Assembly: GCF_014701095.1 (NCBI RefSeq)
Contig: NZ_AP023439.1
Location: forward strand, 7,242,001-7,306,000
Reading direction: 5' to 3'
DNA: 64,000 bases
DNA from: Streptomyces tuirus
GTDB lineage: Bacteria > Actinomycetota > Actinomycetes > Streptomycetales > Streptomycetaceae
A program made the translations under genes and the position numbers. The notes under the pieces are model-generated. The model was not told the origin of the DNA and made no database searches. It was given only the letters and a program-made list of their open reading frames with translations. Shown here one piece after another: positions 8,200 to 17,105 of this stretch; the stretch's first letter is position 1; the number at the start of each line of letters is the position of its first letter.

Positions 8200-8663
8200 C
8201 CGCGCGCGTGGAGACCGGGGACAAGGCCGAGGACTTCGCCCTGCCCGACGAGACCGGCACCGTCCGCAGCCTGTCCGAGCTGCTCGCCGAGGGCCCCGTC
8301 GTGCTCTTCTTCTATCCGGCCGCCCTGACCCCCGGCTGTACCGCCCAGGCCTGCCACTTCCGTGACCTCGCCGCCGAGTTCGCCGCCGTCGGGGCCCGCC
8401 CCGTCGGCATCAGCGGCGACGACGTCGAGCGCCAGCAGGAGTTCGCCGGACGGCACGGCCTCGGCATGCCGCTGCTGTCCGACGCCGACGGCGCGGTCCG
8501 CGAACGGTTCGGGGTGAAGCGCGGGTTCTCCCTGGCGCCCACCAAGCGCACCACGTTCGTCATCGCCCAGGACCGCACCGTCCTCGACGTCGTCCGCAGC
8601 GAACTGCGCATGAACGCACACGCCGACCGGGCGCTCACCGCACTGCGCGCCCACCGGCCCTGA
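8196..8663 (+). CDS. peroxiredoxin (BCP/PrxQ-type, AhpC-TSA)
   Basis: This 155-aa thiol peroxidase reduces hydrogen and organic peroxides. The active site reads FYPAALTPGCTAQACHFRD: the peroxidatic Cys sits in TPGC and a second Cys follows five residues later, as in BCP/PrxQ. The canonical Thr is retained. It shares a GTGA overlap with the upstream DoxX-like gene and is followed by 60 nt and then a decayed regulator gene. Confidence 0.93.
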   Translation: MTARVETGDKAEDFALPDETGTVRSLSELLAEGPVVLFFYPAALTPGCTAQACHFRDLAAEFAAVGARPVGISGDDVERQQEFAGRHGLGMPLLSDADGAVRERFGVKRGFSLAPTKRTTFVIAQDRTVLDVVRSELRMNAHADRALTALRAHRP

Positions 8664-8723
8664 CGCCTTCACGCATACCGCCTCGCGGTTGATAGCGGGC
8701 GGTAAAGGGATGATCCTGGACGA

Positions 8724-9717
8724 ATGGAGGACGCCTCCGCTGCTGCGACCATCGACGCACGCGGCATTCTGACGGGGTGGAGCGAGGGTGCCCGGCGGCT
8801 GACAGGCCATCCGGCCCATGAGGCCGTGGGCCGCGCCGCCCGGGAGCTGCTCGCCGAGGCCGTGCCACCCGAGGCCGTGGCCCCGCGGGCCGGCACGGTC
8901 ACAGTGCGGCACCGCGACGGCCACCAGGTCGGACTCCGGGCCAGGGCCTGCGCCCTGACGGGCCCGGACGGCGAGGCGAGCGGATACGTGATCACCGCCG
9001 CGCCGCCCGGCCGCGGGGAGACCTCCCTCCCCTCGACGGCGACCATGGGCCGGCTGGTCACGGCCGTCCGCACCTTCGCCGACGTGGACCTCCCGCCCGA
9101 CGAGCTCCTCACCCACCTCGACGACCTGATCACCCATCTCGCCTCGGACGACCAGGGCGACGGGGTCGCCGAACTCGGCGCGACCTGCCTCTACGCCGTC
9201 TACGACCCCGTCACACGCCGGCTGAAATGGCCGCCGCCGGGCACCCCGCGCCCGCCCTGGTGCTGCCCGACGGATCCGCCCGGCTGATCCCCATGAGCGC
9301 GGGCCCCCCGCTGGGCGTGGGAGGCCTGCCGTTCGAGGCGACGGAGCTCCAGCTGCCCGAGGGCTCCGTCGTCTCCCTCTCCACCGACGGACTCGTCGAG
9401 GACCGCGCCCGCGACGTCGACCACGCCACCGCCGAGCTGTGCCGCGCCCTGACCGCGCCCGCCGCACTGGTCACCAACGCCATCCGGTACGGCGCCCCGC
9501 CCATCCAGCTCCGCCTGATCCGGGACAGGGACCAGACCCTCATCTGCGAGGTGTCCGACGGCAGTTCGACCTCCCCCCACCTGCGGCGGGCGCACCAGGA
9601 CGACGAGGGGGCCGGGGGCTGCTGCTGGTCGCCCAGCTCACCCAGCGCTGGGGCAGCCGGCAGACCACCCGGGGCAAGACGATCTGGTGCGAACGGTCCC
9701 TCGCACCGCTGTTCTGA
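8724..9717 (+). pseudogene. decayed PAS-SpoIIE phosphatase-HATPase regulator
   Basis: Three frames together make one broken gene. Frame 1 (8724 to about 9228) encodes a PAS-like domain (ARGILTGWSEGARRLTGHPA) and the start of a PP2C/SpoIIE domain (VAELGATCLYAVYDPVTRRL). Frame 2 (about 9227-9610) continues it as AAAGHPAPALVLPDGSA to LSTDGLVEDRARDVD, then jumps abruptly into a GHKL ATPase (LVTNAIRYGAPPIQLRL, CEVSDGSS). Frame 3 (about 9610-9717) finishes it with LLLVAQLTQRWGS and RGKTIWCERSL. Restoring one G near 9228 and one near 9612 reconnects the frames. Even then, the middle (last PP2C Asp motif and ATPase N-terminus, roughly 80-100 residues) is missing between ALTAP and AALVTN, so the protein would not work as a phosphatase. 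Confidence 0.82.
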
Positions 9718-9726
9718 CCGGCCGGC

Positions 9727-10341
9727 TCAGTCCCCGGCCGCCTCCGAGGCGACCTGCCCGAGCGTGCGGCCGGACATGGCCGAGCGGGCTCGCCGGGAAT
9801 CGGGAGCCCCGTGCGTACGGGCCGAGCCCTCGGCCCGCTTCACCAGCAGCCAGGCCTGCTCGCCCTCGCCGTCCCGCCCGCCGCGGAACCGGGTCAGGGC
9901 GTACTCGCCGTGCAGCTTGGAACCGCTCAGCCGGAACGTGGCGTGCCCGCGCTCCAGCGACTGAGCGAAGTCGACGGGCCGGCCCGCGCGGTCGTGGCTC
10001 AGCGGCTCGTACGTGCCGTGGTCCCAGACGATCACCGTGCCGCCGCCGTACTCACCGCGGGGGATCACGCCCTCGAACTCCTCGTACTCCAGCGGATGGT
10101 CCTCCGTGGGCACGGCCAGCCGCTTGTCCTTCGGGTCGGCCGACGGGCCCCTGGGGACCGACCAGGACTTCAGCACGTCGTCCACCTGCAACCGGAAGTC
10201 GAAGTGCATCGTGCTCGCGTCGTGGATCTGCACCACGAACCGGGGCCGCTCACCCGCGGACCCACCGTGTCCCCGGGGCTCGCCGGTCCGCTCGAAGTCG
10301 CGCTTGCCGCGGTAGTCCCGCAGCCGGTCCCGCTCGGCCAC
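9727..10341 (-). CDS. LigD-type 3'-phosphoesterase domain protein
   Basis: This 204-aa stand-alone phosphoesterase (PE) domain is the module found at the start of LigD, which trims 3'-phosphate and 3'-ribonucleotide ends in non-homologous end joining. Diagnostic features are FVVQIHDASTMHFDFRLQ (catalytic His and Asp), LKSWSVPRGPS, VPTEDHPLEYEEFEGVIP and EYGGGTVIVWDHGTYE. The GTG at 10341 has AAGGAG seven nt upstream. Ligase and primase domains are absent. A separate ligase at 4049-5062 could act with it. Confidence 0.9.
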   Translation of the reverse strand: MAERDRLRDYRGKRDFERTGEPRGHGGSAGERPRFVVQIHDASTMHFDFRLQVDDVLKSWSVPRGPSADPKDKRLAVPTEDHPLEYEEFEGVIPRGEYGGGTVIVWDHGTYEPLSHDRAGRPVDFAQSLERGHATFRLSGSKLHGEYALTRFRGGRDGEGEQAWLLVKRAEGSARTHGAPDSRRARSAMSGRTLGQVASEAAGD

Positions 10342-10379
10342 CTGCGGCTCCTTCCTGCTTCGGGCGCCCCGGGTACCCG

Positions 10380-11210
10380 TCAGAACTCCTCGTGCACCTC
10401 GGGGTCCCCGCCGAGCCTGCGCCGCGGCCTGTCCGCGACGGCCCGCATCTCGTCCTCGCTCAGCTCGAAGCCGAAGATGTCGATGTTGGCGCGCTGCCGC
10501 TCCGGGTTCGCCGACTTCGGGATCGGTACCGCGCCCAGCTGGACGTGCCAGCGCAGCACGACCTGCCCCGGCGACACCCCGTGCGCCTCGGCGATCCGCG
10601 CCACTGCGGGGTCCTCCAGCAGGTCCGTGCCCCGCCCCAGCGGGCTCCAGCTCTCGGTGACGATGCCCTTGCCCGCGTGGAAGGCGCGCAGCTCCTCCTG
10701 CGGCAGCATCGGGTGCAGCTCGATCTGGTTGACCGAGGGCAGCACCCCGGTCTCCTTCTCCAGCCGCTCGATGTGCCCGGCCGTGAAATTGGAGACGCCG
10801 ATCGACCGGACGAGTCCCTCCTCGCGCAGCTTGATCATGGCCTTCCAGGAGTCGACGTACCGGTCCATCCGCGGCAGCGGCCAGTGGATCAGGTACAGGT
10901 CGACGTACTCCAGGCCCAGGCGGGCCCGTGACTCCTCGAAGGACGCGAGGGTCTCCTCGTAGCCGTGGTGCCGGCCCGGGAGCTTCGTCGTCACGACGAT
11001 CTCCTCGCGCGGCACCACGCCGGAGGCCACGGCGCGGCCGACCCCCGTCTCGTTGCGGTAGTTCGTCGCGGTGTCGATCAGGCGGTAGCCCACCTCCAGG
11101 GCCGAGAGCACCGCCTGCTGCGCCTCGTCGTCGCCGAGCGGCCAGGTCCCCAGCCCCAGGGCGGGGAGCGTCGTTCCGTCGTTGAGCGTGTATGTCGGGA
11201 TGCTGATCAC
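10380..11210 (-). CDS. aldo/keto reductase
   Basis: This 276-aa NADPH-dependent carbonyl reductase has a TIM-barrel fold. Conserved residues are visible: DTATNYRNETGVG (Asp and catalytic Tyr), VVTTKLPGRHHG (Lys), DLYLIHWPLP (His), IGVSNFTAGHIERL and the NADPH site IPKSANPERQRANIDIF. GTG at 11210 follows GGAAGG. It lies 38 nt downstream of, and on the same strand as, nothing obviously related; the phosphoesterase gene begins 38 nt beyond its stop. Substrate unknown. Confidence 0.92.
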   Translation of the reverse strand: MISIPTYTLNDGTTLPALGLGTWPLGDDEAQQAVLSALEVGYRLIDTATNYRNETGVGRAVASGVVPREEIVVTTKLPGRHHGYEETLASFEESRARLGLEYVDLYLIHWPLPRMDRYVDSWKAMIKLREEGLVRSIGVSNFTAGHIERLEKETGVLPSVNQIELHPMLPQEELRAFHAGKGIVTESWSPLGRGTDLLEDPAVARIAEAHGVSPGQVVLRWHVQLGAVPIPKSANPERQRANIDIFGFELSEDEMRAVADRPRRRLGGDPEVHEEF

Positions 11211-11266
11211 CGTCGGACCTTCCCGTTGACTGTGTCGTCCCTCCAGCGTCACGGATAGGGTGAGCA

Positions 11267-12373
11267 ATGATCAACCGGACGGGTGGGGGAATGAAGGCGG
11301 CGGACGGCATGGGCAGCGCCGAGGAGAAGCAGGCGACGGGATCGGGACGACCCACCTCACGGGACGTCGCACGGCTCGCCGGCGTGTCGCACACCGCCGT
11401 GTCCTTCGTGTTCAACGGCCGGGCCGCCGGCAACCTCTCGCCCGCGACCCAGGAACGCATCCGGCAGGCCGCCACCCAGCTGGGCTACCGGCCCGACCCC
11501 GTCGCCCGCGGCCTGCGCCGCAGCCGTACGGCCGTGATCGGACTGGTCACCGACGAGATCGCCTCCTCCCCGTTCGCCGGACGACTGCTGCGCGGCGCCA
11601 TGGACACCGCCTGGGCCAGCGAGCACCTGGTCCTCACCGTCGACTCCGGGGGCGACCCGGACAAGGAGGACGCCGCGGTCGCCGAGCTCCTCGACCGGCG
11701 CGTCGACGGCATCATCTACGCCGCCATGTCGCTGCGCAGCGTCCGGGTCCCCGAGGGCCTGCACCGCACCCACTCCGTCCTCGCCAACTGCCTGCCCGAG
11801 GACGACTCGCTGCCCGCCGTCATCCCCGCCGAGCGCGCCGGCGGCCGTACGGCGGCCCGGCTGCTGCTGGAGCAGGGCCACCGGCGGGTCGCGCTCGTGG
11901 GCGGGCAGGACGACATCGCCTCCGCGGAGCGGCTGCGCGGCTTCCGCGACGCGCTGCGCGCCGAGGGCATCACCGTCCCGCGCGACTGGGTGGTGCGCAC
12001 CGGAGGAGAGATCTCCGGCGGCTACGAGGGCGCCGCACGCCTCCTGGACAACGCCCCGCCCGAGCTCAGGCCCACCGGGATCTTCGCCTACAACGACCGG
12101 GTCGCGGCGGGCGTCCTGCACGCCGCGACCCGGCTCGGCATCACCGTCCCCGGCGACCTGTCGGTGGTGGGCTACGACGACCAGGAGCACATGGCCGCGC
12201 ACCTCGCGCCGCCCCTCACCACCATTGCGCTGCCCCACCGGGCGATGGGGGAGGCCGCCGCGCGGCTGCTCCTCGACTCCCTCGCCACCGGCCGGACCCC
12301 GCCCGCCACGGTGCGGCGCCTGGCCTGCCCGGTGATCAGCCGCGCGTCGGTGGGACCAGCGCCCATCCGGTGA
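11267..12373 (+). CDS. LacI-family regulator of the fructan locus
   Basis: This repressor of about 368 aa has a LacI helix-turn-helix (TSRDVARLAGVSHTAVSFVFNG) followed by YRPDPVARGLRRSRT and a periplasmic-binding-like sugar sensor (VIGLVTDEIASSPFAG, GHRRVALVGGQDD, VVGYDDQEHMAAHLAPPLTT). It converges on the GH32 gene with a 38-nt 3' overlap. The ABC/GH32 operon and the secreted GH32 share operator-like repeats (16956-16969, 17038-17049), so this is their likely regulator, releasing them on fructose or fructo-oligosaccharides. Start uncertain: ATG 11267 may be leaderless; ATG 11291 and 11309 are alternatives. Confidence 0.92.
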   Translation: MINRTGGGMKAADGMGSAEEKQATGSGRPTSRDVARLAGVSHTAVSFVFNGRAAGNLSPATQERIRQAATQLGYRPDPVARGLRRSRTAVIGLVTDEIASSPFAGRLLRGAMDTAWASEHLVLTVDSGGDPDKEDAAVAELLDRRVDGIIYAAMSLRSVRVPEGLHRTHSVLANCLPEDDSLPAVIPAERAGGRTAARLLLEQGHRRVALVGGQDDIASAERLRGFRDALRAEGITVPRDWVVRTGGEISGGYEGAARLLDNAPPELRPTGIFAYNDRVAAGVLHAATRLGITVPGDLSVVGYDDQEHMAAHLAPPLTTIALPHRAMGEAAARLLLDSLATGRTPPATVRRLACPVISRASVGPAPIR

Positions 12374-13712
12374 CGGTCGCGCCGGGTGGCACGCTCAACT
12401 CCCCGATGTCGTCCGCGCGGGCGTAGACGCGCTCGGTGACCGTGGCCCGGTCGCCCACGAACAGCTCGTACAGCGAGCCGTCGACGAGGACGCGCAGGGT
12501 GAGTTCCTCGCCCGGCGGCACCGGGACGACGACCGGTGCCGCGGCCTCCTCGCGGGGCCACCCGTCCCGGTTCAGCGTCACCGTGCCCGCGTCCGGGTCC
12601 AGGGTGACCGTCAGCTCGTCGCCCGCGGCCGACCTCAGCAGACCGACCGTGGTGCGGGTGCGGGCGCCGACCGTCAGGTCGTAGGCCGCCGGGAGCGCGG
12701 TCCGGCCCGGGGCGGTGACGAACGGCTCGGCGGCCCGCAGCCGGTGCAGTTCCGGCGCCGGGGACACCCGCAGCGCCCCGTCCGGATGGACGTCGACGAC
12801 ACGGGGAGCGGTGAGGACACCGGCCCAGCCGGCCTCGCCCTGCTCACGGGCCTCCCACGACCAGCCCCACATCAGGGCCCGGTCCGGCTCCTGGAGCACG
12901 GCGGGGGCGTAGAAGTCACGGCCGTGGTCGAGCAGTCCGCCCGTGCGGGCTCTGAAGCGCAGGTCCGAGTCCAGGCGGCCCGTGAGGTAGCCCGTGGTCC
13001 ACGGGTGGCCGTCCCACAGGGACACCACCAGCACCCACCCGCCGTCCCGCGCGGCGTACAGCTGGGGGCACTCCCAGCCGGTGGCCCGGCCGCCGAACGT
13101 GGCCCGGGCGGCCGGGTCGTGGCCGTCCAGGAGCACACCCGCGAACCGCCAGTCGGTGAGGTCGTCGCAGTCGTAGAGGAGGACCGACGGCGTGCCGTCG
13201 GCGTGGCCCGCGCCGACCAGCGCCCAGCGCCGGCCCTCGTGGCGGAAGACGAACGGGTCGCGGAACATCACCACGTCCAGGTCATCGGGCGGCCCCGTGA
13301 CCACCGGCGTGGGCAGGGGCGTCCACTCGGTCAGCGCGGGATCGTCCGGGTCCGCCGCGTGGGCCAGACAGATCGTGCCGAGCCCGGTGTGGTCGCGGTC
13401 GACCCCGGTGTAGACGGCCGTCGGCACGCCCCCGTCGTCGACCACGCACCCCGACCAGCAGCCCGCCTCGTCCGGGCCGCCCGGGGTGGGGGTGAGCGCG
13501 ATCGGATGGTGCTCCCAGTGCGCGAGGTCGGCGCTGGAGGCGTGGCCCCAGTGGACGTTGGCGTGCACCGGGGCATCCGGGTTGTGCTGGTAGAAGAGGT
13601 GATGGCGGCCGCGCCAGCGGAAGGGCCCGTTGGGGTCGTTCATCCAGTTGGCGGGCGGGCGGACCCGGAAGCGCGGGGCGTGCGGGTCGTGCGGGGGAGC
13701 GGCGAGGCTCAA
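12336..13712 (-). CDS. intracellular GH32 beta-fructofuranosidase
   Basis: This 458-aa glycoside hydrolase family 32 enzyme cleaves beta-fructosides such as sucrose or fructo-oligosaccharides. The three GH32 motifs are clear: WMNDPNG (nucleophile Asp26), FRDPFVF (transition-state Asp) and GWECPQLY (acid/base Glu). A C-terminal beta-sandwich follows. There is no signal peptide, so it works in the cytoplasm on sugars imported by the adjacent permeases. The TTG start at 13712 overlaps the upstream permease stop by 4 nt (TTGA), which indicates coupling. Confidence 0.94.
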   Translation of the reverse strand: MSLAAPPHDPHAPRFRVRPPANWMNDPNGPFRWRGRHHLFYQHNPDAPVHANVHWGHASSADLAHWEHHPIALTPTPGGPDEAGCWSGCVVDDGGVPTAVYTGVDRDHTGLGTICLAHAADPDDPALTEWTPLPTPVVTGPPDDLDVVMFRDPFVFRHEGRRWALVGAGHADGTPSVLLYDCDDLTDWRFAGVLLDGHDPAARATFGGRATGWECPQLYAARDGGWVLVVSLWDGHPWTTGYLTGRLDSDLRFRARTGGLLDHGRDFYAPAVLQEPDRALMWGWSWEAREQGEAGWAGVLTAPRVVDVHPDGALRVSPAPELHRLRAAEPFVTAPGRTALPAAYDLTVGARTRTTVGLLRSAAGDELTVTLDPDAGTVTLNRDGWPREEAAAPVVVPVPPGEELTLRVLVDGSLYELFVGDRATVTERVYARADDIGELSVPPGATVTGWALVPPTRG

Positions 13713-14584
13713 CGGTTGACTCCAGCGGACGTGATGCCCTCACGCAGAGGGCGCTGGCCGACGACGAACACGGCGACGGCGGGGATCATGGACAGGACGA
13801 CACCGGCGAGCACCACGGAGATGGAGCCGGTGCCGAGGTTGCCCTGGAGGGAGACCAGCCCCAGCGGCAACGTGTAGTTCTGGCCCGAGGTCTCCAGGAT
13901 CAGCGGGCGGAAGAACTCGTTCCAGTGGTAGTTGAAGGCCAGGACGCCCACGATCGCGAGGCCGGGCGCGGCCAGCGGGGCGTACACCGACCGGAAGGTC
14001 CGCCAGGGCCCGGCCCCGTCCAGCATCGCCGCCTCACCAAGGTCCTTGGGCATGCCGAGGAAGTACTGGCGCATCAGGAACGTGCCGAACGCGGTCGGGA
14101 AGGCCGGGATGATCAGCCCGAGCAGGGTGTCGGTCAGGCTCATCGACTTCAGCACCAGGAACACCGGCACGATGGTGACCTGCAACGGCACCATCATCGT
14201 CGCCAGCACCAGGCCGAACAGCGGCTTCTTGAAGCGGAACTCCAGCCGGGCGAAGGCGTAACCCGCCAGGCCCGCCGTGATCATCTGGCCGACGGCGATC
14301 AACGCCGTGACCAGCGTGGAGTTGAGCGCCAGCAGCCAGACGTCGATCTGGTCGAAGACCCCGCGGTAGGCCTCGGTGGAGGGGTTCGACGGGATGAGCT
14401 GCGGCGGCAGGTCGAATGCCTCGGCGGGGGTGCGCAGCGAGGTGGACACCGTCCACACCACCGGGCCGAGGGTGAGCAGCGCGCACACGGCGAGACCGGC
14501 GATCCGCGCCCACGGCGCCAGCCCGTGCCGCACACGGCTGGAGGAGAGGGTTGCTTGGCTCATGGGAGGACTCACCCGGCTCAC
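13709..14584 (-). CDS. sugar ABC transporter permease (MalG type)
   Basis: This 291-aa inner-membrane permease has six predicted helices and the EAA loop motif EAAMLDGAGPWRTFRSVYAPLAAPG that contacts the ATPase. It pairs with the MalF-type permease upstream. The GTG at 14584 overlaps the preceding stop (GTGA). An ATG at 14563 is also possible, but neither has a good RBS. No ATPase gene is present, so the importer probably shares an MsiK-like ATPase encoded elsewhere, the rule for Streptomyces sugar importers. Confidence 0.94.
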   Translation of the reverse strand: MSRVSPPMSQATLSSSRVRHGLAPWARIAGLAVCALLTLGPVVWTVSTSLRTPAEAFDLPPQLIPSNPSTEAYRGVFDQIDVWLLALNSTLVTALIAVGQMITAGLAGYAFARLEFRFKKPLFGLVLATMMVPLQVTIVPVFLVLKSMSLTDTLLGLIIPAFPTAFGTFLMRQYFLGMPKDLGEAAMLDGAGPWRTFRSVYAPLAAPGLAIVGVLAFNYHWNEFFRPLILETSGQNYTLPLGLVSLQGNLGTGSISVVLAGVVLSMIPAVAVFVVGQRPLREGITSAGVNR

Positions 14585-15537
14585 TGGTAGTGGACGAAAC
14601 GCCGGCTGAGCCGGAACTGGAGGGCGGTGACCGCCATGATCAGCACGAACAGCAGCACACCCACCGCGGACGCCTCACCGAAGCGCAGCTGCTCGAACGC
14701 CGTCTCGTAGATGACCATCACGACCGTGCGGGTGGAGTCGCCGGGACCGCCGTTGGTGAGGACGTACGGCTGCTCGAAGACCTGGAGGGCGTTGATGATG
14801 CCGACGACCGAGGCGACCAGCAGCGTCGGAGAGAGCAGCGGCAGCGTGACGGTCAGGTGCTTGCGCAGGCCCGTCGCGCCGTCGAGGGCGGCGGCCTCGT
14901 GGATCTCCTTCGGGATGTTGTTCAGCCCGCCGACGAACAGCAGGAAGGAGAAGCCGAACTGCTGCCAGACGTAGACCAGGACCACCGTCGCCATCGCCGC
15001 GTTCTCCGACGTCAGCCACGGCACCGGCGCGATCCCGACGAACCCGAGCAGCCAGTTGATCACCCCGAAGTCCTGGTTGAACAGGTACTTCATGACCACC
15101 GAGATCGACGCGGCGGACAGCACCAGCGGGAAGAAGAACGCCGAGCGGAACACCGACCGCAGCCACACCGGCATCCGCCCGTTGAGGGTCAGCGCGAGGG
15201 CCAGCGCGACGAGCAGTTGCAGCGCCACCGCGAACACCATGAACACCAGCGTGTTGCGGAAGGAGACCAGCACGGTCTCGTCGCCGAACACCTCACCGTA
15301 GTTGGAGAGCCCGGCGTAGGACGGCGAGTCGATGACGTTCCAGTGGAAGAGGCTCAGGATCACCGAGCCGGCGATGGGCACGACCGTGAAGACCACGATG
15401 CCGACGATGGTCGGCGTCAGGAACAGCGTGGCCAGCAGCCGGGTGCCGCGGTCGCGGGCCGAGGGGCCCTTCGGCGCCGGGGCGGGCGGGGCCGTCGGGC
15501 GTTCGGCACGCGCGGGCGGTGTCTGGGTGTTCGTCAT
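14581..15537 (-). CDS. sugar ABC transporter permease (MalF type)
   Basis: This 318-aa permease has a proline-rich cytoplasmic N-terminus (PPAPAPKGPSARDRG), six hydrophobic helices and the EAA motif EIHEAAALDGATGLRKHLTVTLP. It forms the heterodimeric channel with the MalG-type subunit. It starts 4 nt inside the end of the solute-binding protein gene (ATGA) and ends with a GTGA overlap to the next permease, so the whole unit is one operon. Confidence 0.95.
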   Translation of the reverse strand: MTNTQTPPARAERPTAPPAPAPKGPSARDRGTRLLATLFLTPTIVGIVVFTVVPIAGSVILSLFHWNVIDSPSYAGLSNYGEVFGDETVLVSFRNTLVFMVFAVALQLLVALALALTLNGRMPVWLRSVFRSAFFFPLVLSAASISVVMKYLFNQDFGVINWLLGFVGIAPVPWLTSENAAMATVVLVYVWQQFGFSFLLFVGGLNNIPKEIHEAAALDGATGLRKHLTVTLPLLSPTLLVASVVGIINALQVFEQPYVLTNGGPGDSTRTVVMVIYETAFEQLRFGEASAVGVLLFVLIMAVTALQFRLSRRFVHYQ

Positions 15538-16943
15538 ACGTCACGCTCCATGGCCTTCTCCAGATCGCCCTGCATCCGGCGCAGCGCGGGACGCACCGAG
15601 CGCGCGGAGGCCAGGGCCGTGCCGGTGTGCTTCAGCAGCACCTGCTCGACCTCGGCGACCTGCGGCGGCGCCGGGATGGGGCCCGTGTCGGGGAACCGGT
15701 CGAGGGTGTCGTAGAAGACCGGCCAGTGCGCCGGGCCGGTCTTCGCGTAGCGGCCGGCGGTCAGCAGGGAGCGGCGGGCCGGGGTGGTCTGGTTCGTGGC
15801 GAACAGCCACTCCAGGGTGTCCTTGCGGGCGGCGTACTTGATGAACTCCCACGCCTCGTCCTGCATCGTCGAGGTGCGCAGCAGCGCGTAGCCCGCCGCG
15901 CCGTACTGCATGCGCTGGGTGCGCCAGCGCGGGAAGTACTGCACGTCGAAGCCGTCCCGCTCCATGCCGGCCAGGTGCAGTCCGCCCGCCCAGAAGCCGC
16001 CCGCCGGGGTGACGCCGACCCGGCCGGTGGAGAACACCCCGATGAGGTTCTGGCCGTTGCCGCCCTCGGGGCGGGTGCACAGACCGTCCTGGATCAGGGA
16101 GGCGAGGTAGTCGTAGACCTCCTCCACCCGGTCGTGCGTGACCTGCGGTGTCGTCCAGCGGAAGCCACCGCCGCGGCCCTTGCGCTGCGCGGCGGGGTAG
16201 AAGCCGTCCCACAGCCAGGCGCCGCCGGGTGCCCTGGACTCGGTGAGCAGATTGGTGTCGTTCGCGAACAGCCAGGGCACCACCCCGCCCCAGAGCCGGT
16301 TGGTCCAGAAGTACGGCGTGAAGCGGGCGCCGCTCGACCTCTTCATGTCCCGCAGCAGCGCCGTGAAGTCGTCCCGGGTCCAGTCGGCCGGCGGGAAGTC
16401 CGCCCCCGCCCGGCGCAGCACCTGCCGGTTGACGTACATGTCGGCCGCGTTGAACTCCACCGGCAGCTGGTAGAGGCTGCCCTCGTACATCATCGACTCC
16501 ACCAGCGAGGGGTGGACGTCGGTGAAGTACTCCTTGAGCTCGGCCGCGTCCCTCTTGACCCACTTGTCCAGGGCGACCCCGAGCCGCTGCGCGAACAGCT
16601 GCACGCCCTCGGTGGCGACGTAGACGAGGTCGGGGGCGGTGCCCGCGGCGACCTGGGTGAGGATCTTCGCGAAGAAGTCCGACCAGTCGACGGCCTGGAC
16701 CGCGTTGATCCGGAGCTTGATGTCGGGATGCAGCTCGGCGAAGCCCTCCTGGAGCGTGCGGATGGCCTCCGGCCCGTAGGCGGGGCCCAGCGTGGCGACG
16801 ACGAGGGAGCCGTCGTCCCGGCCGGGGATGTCGGCTCCGGTGAGCCGGTCCCAGCTCGCGGCGGTGCCGGCCAGGGCGGCGGCGCCCGCGCCATAGGCGC
16901 CGTACCGCAGCAGAGAGCGGCGGGTGAGGTGCGAGTCGGTCAT
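15534..16943 (-). CDS. extracellular sugar-binding protein of ABC importer
   Basis: This 469-aa family-1-like solute-binding protein captures oligosaccharides outside the cell. It has a twin-arginine signal (LTRRSLLRYGAYGAGAAALAGTAAS) and no lipobox Cys, so it may be Tat-exported without a lipid anchor. The binding domain shows EAIRTLQEGFAELHPDIKLR and DFFAKILTQVAAGTAPDL near the N-terminus and a helical C-terminus. It is the first gene of the fructan operon. The operator-like repeat at 16956-16969 lies just 13 nt upstream of its start. Confidence 0.93.
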   Translation of the reverse strand: MTDSHLTRRSLLRYGAYGAGAAALAGTAASWDRLTGADIPGRDDGSLVVATLGPAYGPEAIRTLQEGFAELHPDIKLRINAVQAVDWSDFFAKILTQVAAGTAPDLVYVATEGVQLFAQRLGVALDKWVKRDAAELKEYFTDVHPSLVESMMYEGSLYQLPVEFNAADMYVNRQVLRRAGADFPPADWTRDDFTALLRDMKRSSGARFTPYFWTNRLWGGVVPWLFANDTNLLTESRAPGGAWLWDGFYPAAQRKGRGGGFRWTTPQVTHDRVEEVYDYLASLIQDGLCTRPEGGNGQNLIGVFSTGRVGVTPAGGFWAGGLHLAGMERDGFDVQYFPRWRTQRMQYGAAGYALLRTSTMQDEAWEFIKYAARKDTLEWLFATNQTTPARRSLLTAGRYAKTGPAHWPVFYDTLDRFPDTGPIPAPPQVAEVEQVLLKHTGTALASARSVRPALRRMQGDLEKAMERDV

Positions 16944-16955
16944 CGTGTGTGGGGC

Positions 16956-16969
16956 CTAACTCGTGTTAG
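16956..16969. promoter_or_regulatory. operator 1 of fructan locus (LacI-type)
   Basis: CTAACTCGTGTTAG has perfect 5-bp arms (CTAAC/GTTAG) around TCGT. It lies between the solute-binding protein start and a leftward TTGACA -35 at 17012-17017, so a bound repressor would block transcription of the importer operon. It shares the core TAACTCGT with the second site 81 bp away. Confidence 0.6.
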
Positions 16970-17011
16970 CCGTGGGTTGATGCCCCAGATGATGTGAGGG
17001 CGCAACGAACC

Positions 17012-17049
17012 TGTCAAGGTGTGCGGGCGCTTGACCTTTAACGAGTTAG
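17012..17049. promoter_or_regulatory. divergent promoter region with operator 2
   Basis: TTAACGAGTTAG (17038-17049) is an inverted repeat with TAAC/GTTA arms, the reverse of the operator-1 core. It begins just downstream of a rightward TTGACC (17031-17036) that could be the -35 of the secreted GH32 gene. A leftward TTGACA (17012-17017) could serve the importer operon. The two operators are 81 bp apart centre to centre, so looping is possible. No convincing -10 is seen. Confidence 0.5.
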
Positions 17050-17105
17050 GTCCGAGAGTCCTGATCCCATGGGCCGCGGTTTCCGAGAGAGGGACGAGGT
17101 GTGTG

